Positions 22,501 to 34,123 of a stretch of 64,000 nt of DNA are shown here, one piece after another (the first letter of the stretch is position 1; each line of letters starts with the position of its first letter). Below the pieces are notes generated by a model. The model was not told the origin of the DNA. It did no database searches and saw nothing but the letters and a program-made list of their open reading frames with translations. Position numbers and translations under genes: made by a program. The stretch is from Riptortus pedestris (taxonomy: Eukaryota; Arthropoda; Insecta; Hemiptera; Alydidae): assembly GCA_019009955.1 (NCBI GenBank), contig CM032228.1:3110001-3174000 (forward strand), given 5' to 3'.

Positions 22501-23250
22501 AGTTCAAAACTATATATATATACATTTGTCTGTTAACACTCTAGCGGTCGCAATTTTTGTTTAATCGTCACCAAACTCGGTATTTAATCGTTTTATGTAA
22601 AAAGGAAGATCAAGTTCGTTAACGGCAGAAATCGGACCAGTGGGAGGGGGGATTATCGAAATATCTCCTTTACTATACGTCGGATCGAAAAATTGTACAT
22701 AACCTATCTTATTGCAAATTAATTGTACTACAAATATTGTTATATACGTTTATTCTCTATCTTGAATATTAACCGAGATATTTGCATTTTTATTAAGTGT
22801 AACGGACGCGCTATGGTTCCCGGCGAAATCTAGTTCGGCCCTTTGCCGTAACTGATCGTCACTCGTATGGAGATTTCTCTATTGTAAAACTTCACGAGGG
22901 AAATCTTCTTAGTTTACGCAGCCCATGCCTCACGGACTTTATTTTGATCCGACGCATAATAACGGAGATATTTCGAATTTTCAAAAATCTCCCTCCTCTA
23001 AACCACTGTTCCGATTTCAGCCATTAACGAACTCGATCTTTCTTTTTACATAAAGCGATTAAATTCCGAGTTTCGTAACGATCAAACAAAAATTGCGACC
23101 GCTAGAGCGTTAACAGACAAATATAATTTTGAACGGCCCTCATTTTCGTCATCTACTGGGTAGGATCGATGGACATTTGAGGAAATTTTTCAAAACACGT
23201 GTCATGAGTACGACCTCAATAGCTGATTTTCCTTAAGGGAAATCTGCTAA
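22027..23250 (+). mobile_element. HINE copy interrupted by an opposite HINE copy
   Basis: AAAGTCCATCACGCAGGGG at the left, broken at TCTATACAATTTT (22313). It resumes at 22941 with TTGATCCGACGCATAATAACGG and ends GGGAAATCTGCTAA. Reference copies run through this point without a gap, so 22314-22940 is a later insertion. Confidence 0.75.
22314..22940 (-). mobile_element. HINE copy inserted inside another HINE
   Basis: Complete element from TTAGCAGATTTCCC to CACGGACTTT with (TA)n at 22455-22497. It lies in the T-run of the host copy, as expected for an element that integrates between T residues. Confidence 0.75.
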
Positions 23251-23285
23251 TACAATGGGTAAAAAATATATTGAACCTAATAATA

Positions 23286-23751
23286 AAAGTCCGTCACGCA
23301 GGGGCTGTGTAAACTAAGCTGATTTCCCACGTGAAGTTTTACAATAGAGAAATCTGCCTAGTAACAACAGTAGTAGTAAGGAATCTCTAAACCTATTCAC
23401 GAGGGACGAACAGTTACCGAAACGGCCAGCACTCTCGGCGGAGAGTCCCGAACGTAGCCGACCACACACATGCATACAAATGCAAATATCTCAGTTAATA
23501 TTTAAGATAGAGAATAAATGTATAGAACACTATGTATAGTAAATTTTATTTGCAATAAGATTGATTTTGTACAATTTTTCGATCCGACGTATAGTAACGG
23601 AGATATTTCGAAAATCCTCCACTGTAACCCCCCCCCTCCAGCTAGTCCGATTTCAGCCATTAACGAACTTGATCTTTCTTTTTACATAAAACGACTAAAT
23701 ATCGAGTTTGGTAACGATCAAACAAAAATTGCGACCGCTAGAGCGATAACA

Positions 23752-23818
<67 letters not shown>

Positions 23819-23942
23819 TTTTGAACGGACCTCATTTTCGTTATCTACTAGGTAGGATCGATGAACATTTGAAGAACAAATTCGAAAATTCCTTCATGTG
23901 TCCAACCTCAATAGCTGATTTCCCTTAAGGGAAATCTGCTAA
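23286..23942 (+). mobile_element. Full-length HINE copy
   Basis: AAAGTCCGTCACGCAGG to GGGAAATCTGCTAA, with (TA)n at 23754-23815 in the same internal place as in 19129-19868. Confidence 0.7.
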
Positions 23943-24639
23943 AAGTATAACAGAATTTAATATGAATAAAAATTATTATCCTAGAAGTAAGTTCCGCTTT
24001 ACGGAAGCGGTTTGTGGAAAAGCGAAGATTTTACTGTTCTGCGTCCGATGCCGAAGATTATTTGAACATTTTCTATTGTGGGAACAAGCTGGTAATAATT
24101 ACTTTCAAATACATAATCTTCTCCATATAATTTAAAGCGGTATTAAAATTGCTTTACCTAACCTCGCTAGCATTTCACTCAAATACCGAATAAATAATAC
24201 TATATAATGACGAGAAACTAGATTAATATGAATAAATAAACAATAACAAATTCATTAATACTCGCCCAGCAGTTATTCCACGCTGCACGGCTTATATAAT
24301 GATATTGTAGTTTGATGATGATGATAGTGGGCCAATTAGTATTCACATTAATCTAATATTTGTCGGGAAGCTATTATTATTTCAATCCATTTTCTAACAG
24401 TTATTCTAAATATAAATACATATAATTTCAACTTCATACATCATATGTTACCTGGCATTTAAGGTTCGTGTTAATTATCCTGCATGAAATCCAAATTTTA
24501 GCTTCCCACGGGAAATCACTTCTGAGCAATCTGACGACACTTAAAACAGCCAGTTAGTGCATTGAAATCTCCTGGGCTACGACTAAATTAAGGACTGATT
24601 AGTTCTAATCCAAGAATAAGGAACTAAATTAAATAAACC
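23943..24639. other. Spacer without recognised features
   Basis: AT-rich sequence upstream of the 41-bp array. No gene, RNA or family repeat seen. Confidence 0.45.
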
Positions 24640-26318
24640 TTAGTTGCCTTGAGCGCTACTACTATTACAAGAATCAGTCTTTAGTTGCTTTAAGCGCAAC
24701 AACTATTACAAGAATCAGTCTTTAGTTGTCTTATGCGGAACTACTATTACAAGAATCAGTCTTTAGTTGCTTTAAGCGTAACAACTATTACAAGAATCAG
24801 TCTTTAGTTGCCTTAAGCGTAACAACTATTACAAGAATCAGTCTTTAGTTGCCTTAAGCGCAACAACTATTACAAGAATCAGTCTTTAGTTGTCTTATGC
24901 GGAACTACTATTACAAGAATCAGTCTTTAGTTGCCTTAAGCGTAACAACTATTACAAGAATCAGTCTTTAGTTGCTTTAAGCGCAACAACTATTACAAGA
25001 ATCAGTCTTTAGTTGCCTTAAGCGCAACAACTATTACAAGAATCAGTCTTTAGTTGTCTTAAGGGCTACTACTATTACAAGAATCAGTCTTTAGTTGTCT
25101 TATGCGGAACTACTATTACAAGAATCAGTCTTTAGTTGCCTTAAGGGCAACTACTATTACAAGAATCAGTCTTTAGTTGTCTTATGCGGAACTACTATTA
25201 CAAGAATCAGTCTTTAGTTGCCTTAAGGGCAACTACTATTACAAGAATCAGTCTTTAGTTGCCTTAAGCGCAACAGCTATTACAAGAATCAGTCTTTAGT
25301 TGCCTTAAGCGTAACAACTATTACAAGAATCAGTCTTTAGTTGCCTTAAGCGCAACAACTATTACAAGAATCAGTCTTTAGTTGTCTTATGCGGAACTAC
25401 TATTACAAGAATCAGTCTTTAGTTGGCTTAAGCGGAACTACTATTACAAGAATCAGTCTTTAGTTGCTTTAAGCGCAACAACTATTACAAGAATCAGTCT
25501 TTAGTTGCCTTAAGCGCAACAACTATTACAAGAATCAGTCTTTAGTTGTCTTAAGGGCTACTACTATTACAAGAATCAGTCTTTAGTTGTCTTATGCAGA
25601 ACTACTATTACAAGAATCAGTCTATAGTTGCCTTAAGCGGAACAACTATTACAAGAATCAGTCTTTAGTTGCCTTAAGGGCAACTACTATTACAAGAATC
25701 AGTCTTTAGTTGTCTTATGCGGAACTACTATTACAAGAATCAGTCTTTAGTTGCCTTAAGGGCTACTACTATTACAAGAATCAGTCTTTAGTTGTCTTAT
25801 GCGGAACTACTATTACAAGAATCAGTCTTTAGTTGCCTTAAGGGCAACTACTATTACAAGAATCAGTCTTTAGTTGTCTTATGCGGAACTACTATTACAA
25901 GAATCAGTCTTTAGTTGCCTTAAGGGCTACTACTATTACAAGAATCAGTCTTTAGTTGCCTTAAGGGCTACTACTATTACAAGAATCAGTCTTTAGTTGC
26001 CTTAAAGGCTACTACTATTACAAGAATCAGTCTTTAGTTGCCTTAAAGGCTACTACTATTACAAGAATCAGTCTATAGTTGCCTTAAAGGCTACTACTAT
26101 TACAAGAATCAGTCTTTAGTTGCCTTATGCGGAACTACTATTACAAGAATCAGTCTTTAGTTGCCTTAAGGGCAACTACTATTACAAGAATCAGTCTTTA
26201 GTTGTCTTATGCGGAACTACTATTACAAGAATCAGTCTTTAGTTGCCTTAAGGGCTACTACTATTACAAGAATCAGTCTTTAGTTGTCTTATGCGGAACT
26301 ACTATTACAAGAATCAGA
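24640..26318 (+). repeat. 41-bp minisatellite array, about 41 copies
   Basis: The unit carries TTAGTTGCCTTAAG, a variable centre and ACTATTACAAGAATCAGTC, repeated every 41 bp. At least four variants differ in the centre (AAGCGCAACAACT, AAGGGCAACTACT, AAGGGCTACTACT, TATGCGGAACTACT). Many units contain a near-perfect palindrome, TAGTTGCCTTAAGGGCAACTA less one base. From about 25080 to 25920 the TATGCGG variant alternates with others, giving an 82-bp higher-order period. Confidence 0.95.
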
Positions 26319-27234
26319 CTTATTGACGATAATGTGTTTATACGTCAAATTAAACGCCCACTCTTACTTGAATATTCTAATTATAATACAGCCTATGTTG
26401 TAGTTACCTTAGGAAAGTTGCCTCACAGATATAAAAGTTGATGGCATCTTCCGTCTCCTTAACTATTCAGTGTGTTCATTGAAGAGGGAATAATGAAAAT
26501 GACAGAAAGGAACCCAAGATATATATATTAATGATAAATACGATTTCTAGATGACATTGCACTGGTGGTCGAGGCCCAAGTAGACATGAATAGAATGCTG
26601 TATTAATATGAGCAATTAAAGCATCTTATGTATTCCGATGCAGTGAGTAGCTAATGGCCACAATAGTTACAATTAACTACAATAAGTAGCATTTAGAGTA
26701 GCATCGATATGCCCTTCTCTAATGCTGGATGTGGAGAGATAATGGGTTAGTAAAGAAAGATAGAAGTGATTCATCCAGAGGTGCCCTTGAGGTGTGAGAG
26801 GTGGTGTACCTACTGCTGTCAGTTGGCCACCAAATACCGTCTCAGGATCAGCTGTTACAGATGGCAGCAGCACAAGTACTCCATCAAGGTAACTTGTTCT
26901 CATAGCATACTTGAGAGTTCCGAGTTCTGCAGTGCACCGAGGCTCAAAACATAATCATTTGTTAATTTTCGTTTTTGTTTATTTGTAAAAAAAGTATATA
27001 TTTAAAACATTAAATGGGGTTTCTTCAATGTTACTTGATTGTTACTAAGCGTACCCCGACTTCCAATCATCAACAACAACATTGTGGCCCGAGGCATCAA
27101 CTATTTAAAACTATTTATGTGGTCACAAAGCTATAGGCCACATATTCCTGAGGGTAAACCATGTCACAATGTCTGTCCTCAGCTAAATCATCCAGCTCAA
27201 AGATATTCTAAAAAAACGATATTATAAAATCGCA
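26319..27234. other. Spacer with one possible unassigned exon
   Basis: No family match. Around 26700-26900 base composition is more balanced and both strands stay open for 60-76 codons, with a plausible acceptor (TGCTGTCAG, about 26821) and donor (CAAG then GTAACT, about 26890) on the plus strand. I do not recognise the peptide and make no gene call. Confidence 0.3.
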
Positions 27235-28027
27235 ACACAATACCAGCACATCCCATACAGTGCAGATCTCAGATTGGGCCCATCACAACACAATACCAGT
27301 ACACCCCATACAGTGCAGATCTCTGACAGGGCACAACAATACACAATACCAGCAGATCCCATACAGAGCAGATCTCAGATTGGGCCCATCACAACACAAT
27401 ACCATTACACCCCATACAGTGCAGATCTCTGACAGGGCACAAAAATACACAATACCAGCAGATCTCAGATTGGGCCCATCACAACACAATACCATTACAC
27501 CCCATACAGTGCAGATCTCTGACAGGGCACAACAATACACAATACCAGCAGATCCCATACAGTGCAGATCTCAGATTGGGCCCATCACAACACAATACCA
27601 TTACACCCCATACAGTGCAGATCTCTGACAGGGCACAACAATACACAATACCAGCAGATCCCATACAGTGCAGATCTCAGATTGGGCCCATCACAACACA
27701 ATACCATTACACCCCATACAGTGCAGATCTCTGACAGGGTACAACAAAACACAGTACCCGGAGATCCCATACAGTGCAGATCTCAGATTGGGCCCATCAC
27801 AACACAATACCAGTACACCCCATACAGTGCAGATCTCTGACAGGGTACATCAAAACACAGTACCCGGAGATCCCATACAGTGCAGATCTCTGACAGGGTA
27901 CATCAAAACACAGTACCCGGAGATCCCATACAGTGCAGATCTCTGACAGGGTACATCAAAACACAGTACCCGGAGATCCCATACAGAGCAGGTCTCAGAT
28001 TGGGCCCATCACAACACAATACCATTA
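27235..28027 (+). repeat. 106-bp dimeric minisatellite
   Basis: Two related ~53-bp halves, one with CAGATCTCAGATTGGGCCC and one with CAGATCTCTGACAGGG, alternate to give a 106-bp unit over about 790 bp. The right end loses the alternation and keeps only the second half. The array abuts a LINE remnant. Confidence 0.9.
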
Positions 28028-28920
28028 CATTGAAAAATCAATAGATAAATAATAATAATAATCAATAAAATATTTACTACTTGTGTAGGAAGTGATAAAT
28101 CGATCAAACATTATGAAAGCTCGTATTTTAAGCGCATTAATAACAAAGTTATAGGTGTCAAAGGCTTTAGATTTATCATCTATTGTGAACAGTTGCTTGA
28201 GCTGTATATATGGTGAATCGGTAGAGTTAATATGTTTGGAGATGTATGCATTTCTGATGTCGCTGTACATAGGACAGCGGAAGAAGTGGTGGAATGTTTC
28301 CTCTTCATGAACATTCCAAATGCTGCATAATTCCTCACAGTTAAGCTTCTTTGCACTACCATTCCAATAAATTTTGAGAATCTTGTCCGAAGAAAGTCTG
28401 CGCTGTGCTATGATTCTCGGATGTTGTTAATAAATATGAGGTACTTCTCCACATCTTAGTGTGCTTTGAACGATTTGTATTGCTGGGAAAATGAAGATTT
28501 GAGAACTCGCTGGATATCCAATGCTTCAAACGTTTCACTGTAACTCGTTAAGACAGTTTCTTTGATGACCTTAAGTGTTGTCCAGTCCTGAGTTGTCCAA
28601 ACATCCTCATAACCTGCTTCAGAAATTATTTTTCTGAAATGAGAGACCCAGTTTAAATTAGATCTTCGGTCCCGCCGGTCAATTTTTAGAAGTCTGGAGA
28701 AGCAGCGCTTAGGAATTCTGAAGTCGTCCATTTCAACAAGTATAAAAAACCACTGGAGTGCTAGTTTCAAAACCTTTACTTTTAACGAAGCTCTGCCACA
28801 TTCCATTCGTAGCATATATCCAGGAGTGTTGATTGGAAGATGGAGAAGCTGTTTAAGGTACTTCGCTCTTTCTGAAGTATATAGCTGGCTGTCACAACTC
28901 AAGAAATTTTCAATATTTAA
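28028..28920 (-). pseudogene. Non-LTR retrotransposon C-terminal remnant
   Basis: The frame at 28456-28902 encodes LKQLLHLPINTPGYMLRME and later NWVSHFRKII, typical of the region after the RT domain in insect LINEs. A shifted frame near 28240-28330 gives CSIWNVHEEETFHH followed by FFRCPMYSDIR, the terminal C..C...H...C-type motif of these proteins. Several frameshifts; no RT core in the window. Confidence 0.7.
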
Positions 28921-29009
28921 CGTTTAATGTCTAATTTTGGTATGAATGTTGAACCAGTGCTTAATATGGACAAAGTGAGTGTCATATCTATGTCTCAAAA
29001 TTTGTGAAA

Positions 29010-29181
29010 ATAGTAAAGGGTTTAAACATATAGACATTAATGAACATTTTTTTAAAATTGTGTCGATGAAAAGTTAGTGTCTATCCATTATGTTGCTTCC
29101 CAAAACAACATTCCTGATATTCTTACAAAGCCATTGGCTTGCTATAATTTTTTTTTAAATTTAGAAATAATTTAAATATTG
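29010..29181 (+). pseudogene. copia-type RNase H terminus remnant
   Basis: KHIDINEHFFKIV, then after a frame break SIHYVASQNNIPDILTKPL, matches the end of copia RNase H (compare KHIDVRHHFLR and DILTKPL in the element at 5290-5400). It diverges strongly from that element, so this is a second, older copia family. Confidence 0.7.
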
Positions 29182-29754
29182 TTTATTAACCCAACTATAG
29201 TCTGGTTTATATATCGCACAAGTATTTCTAAAGTGACATAAGTCAAAAACCTTCTCTCCTGGAAAAACTGTTAGTGAACTTAGGGAAAAGCCAATTCCAT
29301 AACCAACTTATTATTTCCAAAAGTAGGTGGTAGGTGTGGTTATTCGAAATTTGTATTGCTTAAAGTCGATCCCAAGCCTTGAATACCGACTCTTTTTGAT
29401 TAAATAGTCATAACTCAAAAACACCGACTTTTGACTTTAGAAATACCAGTGCGATATGTATAGTTCAAAATTAAGGCAATTTTATTTTTGTTTAAAGTTA
29501 AAATTGAGGAGTGTTAAATATTTTTGTAGCTCCATGTCTATTATTCTGGTTGTTAGCTAGTGAGAAGGTTACTCATGCATCTGATACAGTATAGTTGCAG
29601 TTTGTCCTCATGTGGGCTATAACAAAATAAGCATTATGTGGCTCTTTATTAACATTGCGATAGCATAATCCTCAAAAGTATGTAAACATTATTGACCAAG
29701 TAAACAAGATTTTATAAACACAGAGTGGATTATTAATTGAAATACTGATAAAAG
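29182..29754. other. Spacer, possibly the copia remnant's 3' part and LTR
   Basis: A purine tract GAGGAG at 29506-29511 followed by TGTTAAATA at 29512 could mark the PPT and 3' LTR start of the copia remnant. The LTR end cannot be placed without a second copy. Confidence 0.35.
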
Positions 29755-29765
29755 CTAAGAACTTA

Positions 29766-30413
29766 TTGTCATACCTCTCGGTGGAGACCGTCGTCATTGG
29801 CTGATGGTTGAGTACCGCTGGCATTGTGCTATAGATGCGATGGCATCATCTTCAAGCCTGTTAATAGTTGTACTGAGTTGGTTGTCCGTGAGTCAGTGGG
29901 TTTTATGCTCTGTTCACCGTATTAGTTGCTTACGTTTAGCCCAGATCTGTTTACTTACCACTAAGATCTGTCAAACGAGGGATGTAGGTGTTCAGGTAAA
30001 TTGTTTAAGTGTGGTGGGTTGTTTACGTTTTAAATCGAGATCGGTTTACTTACCACTCAGATCTGTCAACGGGTTGTGTTAGTGTTCAGGTAAATTTTTA
30101 TGTGTGGAGGGTTGTTTACGTTTTATTAGATCTGTTTACTTACCATTCAGATCTGTCAAACGAGGTGCGTTAACTAGTGTAGAGGTAAATTGTCATCGTG
30201 TAGTGGGTCATTGTCCTCATCCGTATGGGAGTTTACATTTCTAGTATGATTGTTGTGCGGTGGTCTGGTGTAATTTGATATGTAGATACGGGTATAATGT
30301 GGTATTTGTAACATTGTATTATACATTAAAAATGATCCATCGCATCAAAAGCGCTTGCCAGCGGTACTCAACCATCAGCCAGTGACGACGGTCTCCACCG
30401 ATAGGTATGACAA
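29766..30413. mobile_element. MITE with ~58-bp terminal inverted repeats
   Basis: The left end TTGTCATACCTCTCGGTGG and the inverted right end TTGTCATACCTATCGGTGG continue as inverted repeats for about 58 bp with two mismatches. TA dinucleotides flank both ends, which suits a Tc1/mariner-type target duplication. The interior has three direct repeats around GATCTGTTTACTTACCA (29950-30180) and no transposase. A longer direct repeat CTAAGAACTTATT lies at 29755-29767 and 30454-30466. Confidence 0.75.
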
Positions 30414-30484
30414 TAGTATCATTTATATTGGCGGTTCTAACCCTTTATTTGACCTAAGAACTTATTTTACAACCCAATTTATAT

Positions 30485-30695
30485 TGTAGCGAAAACTCAG
30501 TACATGAAAAACAAATGATACAGAGTTAATCCGTATTTAAAAAGTGCGAAGTAGATTAAAGGAGCCGACCGATGGAAGGACAGTTGGAACAGGAATAGTC
30601 TCGTCTCAGCAAAGCCTAGGCTGTTCGGGAACATTCTCTTTTAAATTTATCCACTCGATTATAAAAGCGGCCTAGCGTATAGCGGCTATAAACGT

Positions 30696-30699
<4 letters not shown>
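30485..30699 (+). repeat. Short solo-LTR-like insertion
   Basis: Starts TGTAGCGAAAACTCAGTACA, ends AAACGTAACA and is flanked by ATAT. Both ends resemble the solo LTR at 59464-60035 (TGTTGCGAAAATTAAATACA...AAACGTAACA), but it is less than half the length, so it is a deleted relative. The right flank is (TA)n, so the duplication is weak evidence here. Confidence 0.5.
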
Positions 30700-30735
<36 letters not shown>

Positions 30736-30739
<4 letters not shown>

Positions 30740-31167
30740 TAGCTCAGATACTTGATTTGAGGCAGAATGGTGATGGTATTTTTTTGGCAAGGCTTTACTT
30801 TGCACAATATTTTGACATTTACCCGTCCCAGTGTTTAGGGTTAATACCCGTCGTTTCTGTGGATTTCTTAATAATAAAATTAATTTCTTATGTAAGACTT
30901 CACTGTCCTCCATATTGTCATTTTCCCGTTTCCTGTGCTTATGCATAGATTTGAATTATTAAGGACAAAATATTAACATAGATTTGAATTAATTTTTCCA
31001 GGTGAGGTACCTCATAGATCAAATTGGAATGAATTGTTGAGGAAATTTCTCAAAAAAACAAAATAAACAACTTTTGTAATGTGCATAATTGCCGAAACCC
31101 CAATAGGAAACGAAATATACCTATATTTAATTTCAGGTCTCTCTTATAACCTCCACTGCTGTTCGTC
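30736..31167 (+). repeat. Truncated R-element copy
   Basis: ACTAGCTCAGATACTTGATTTGAGG after (TA)n, through CATTTACCCGTCCCAGTG and one monomer start, then direct joining to a HINE fragment near 31168. The CCCGG part of the start is deleted. Confidence 0.65.
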
Positions 31168-31294
31168 TCGTCCCCCCCTCCCACTAGTCCGATTTCAGCC
31201 GTTAACGAACTTGATCTTCCTTTTTAAATAAAACGATTAAATTCCGAGTTTGGTGACGATCAAACAAAAATTGCGACCGCTAGAGCGTTAACAG

Positions 31295-31348
<54 letters not shown>

Positions 31349-31467
31349 GAACGGACCTCATTTTCGTCATCTCCTGGGTAGGATCGATGGACATTTGAAG
31401 AATTTTTCGAAACTCGCGTCATGAGTACGTCCTCAATAGCTGATTTCCCTTAAGGAAAATCTGCTAA
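31168..31467 (+). mobile_element. HINE 3' half
   Basis: Begins in the HINE interior (CACTAGTCCGATTTCAGCC), carries (TA)n at 31299-31343 and ends AAAATCTGCTAA. Confidence 0.65.
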
Positions 31468-32937
<1,470 letters not shown>

Positions 32938-33304
32938 TAAAGTCCGTGAGGCAGGGGCTGCGTAAACTAAGCAGATTTACCACGTGAAGTTTAACAATAA
33001 CGAAATCTGCATACTGATAATACTTACCACCGTGAATAAATACAAACGGTAATGAGAAATTTTTCAGCCAACCAGTGATAAACATATCATATGATATGTG
33101 GGATCCAGAGAAGATTTTAACCTCTTTGCATAGCTAAGATTTAAGCACATCTAGTTTTATCAGATTTCCCTTGGGGGAAATCAGCATTTGAGGTCGTGTA
33201 CTCATGACGCGGTTTTTTGAAATGTCTCCTCAAATATCCATCGATCCTAGATAATAGATGACGAAAATGGGGTCCTTTTAAAATTACCTTTATATATATA
33301 TAAT
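32938..33304. mobile_element. HINE 5' and 3' fragments in opposite orientation
   Basis: 32938-33075 starts AAAGTCCGTGAGGCAGGGG (plus orientation). 33159-33304 starts ATCAGATTTCCC and runs to GATGACGAAAATGGGG and a short (TA)n (minus orientation). Both are diverged. Confidence 0.55.
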
Positions 33305-34069
33305 TATACTGTAGGTGTGTATGCCACTGAACTCTTACGGCTGGACCGATTTGAATGATTTTTTGTACGCGTTTGGGTGACGCTCTGGATGGTTTAGTGT
33401 CACAAATCAGCCCGGCAGATGGAGCAGGAGTAGGGGTTATAAGGGAGGCCTAAAATTAAAAATAGTCATATTTCGTTTCCTATTGGTTTTTCGGCAAATA
33501 TCCACAGGTTAAAAGATGAACATGTTGTTATTTAGAGTAACTTTCGTTATTTTCACTTTCGTCGTATAACAAAGTATAAACAAGATATACACTAAAAATT
33601 TTTTTTTATTATTTTTTTTTTTTTTTTTTATCTGAAGCTCTAGTATTACTACTACATTGGACGGTTTCCTCAGGCCTGTCAAACCTGTTGGGGTGATGAC
33701 AGTTCCCCTTCCACTGAACGAAGAACGCTCTATTATAAGGGAGAAAGGTGAAACGGGTATTTTTGGAGATAGAGCGTTTGTAAAGGAGCCCGGTAACGAG
33801 CGGTACCGGGAAGGTTGTAACGACAGGAGAAAACTAAAAGAAGGAATAGGGATAGTAGGAGAGAAGATGAGGAGAGAAAGAAGAAAGCAGCCGAGACCCG
33901 GCCAAGGCGAGTTTCCAGAAGGAAAACCTAACAACTAAACTAACCTATCCTAAAGAACTAAAAGTAATTATTGGAGTCTGAAAGAGGGGATGGTGTAAAT
34001 TTTGTAGGGCTTATAAGCTGGTCTGGAGGATGCGCGCTATAGCCTAACCTAAATTAACCTAAGTAAAAT

Positions 34070-34096
34070 AAACTAACCTAACCTAACCTAACCTAA
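34070..34096 (-). repeat. Four TTAGG-type repeats in the LINE 3' UTR
   Basis: The plus strand reads CTAACCTAACCTAACCTAACC, i.e. TTAGG repeats in the sense direction of the LINE. TTAGG is the usual insect telomere unit, but four units inside a 3' UTR may be chance. Confidence 0.6.
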
Positions 34097-34123
34097 ATCT
34101 AATCTATCATGTTTGCAAAATAC

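Noticed and set aside
27260..27946. Overlapping ORFs of about 90-120 codons
   Set aside because: Generated by the 106-bp minisatellite on both strands.
24640..28027. Regular repeats suggesting a CRISPR array
   Set aside because: Units are contiguous, with no unique spacers, in an intron-containing eukaryotic sequence.
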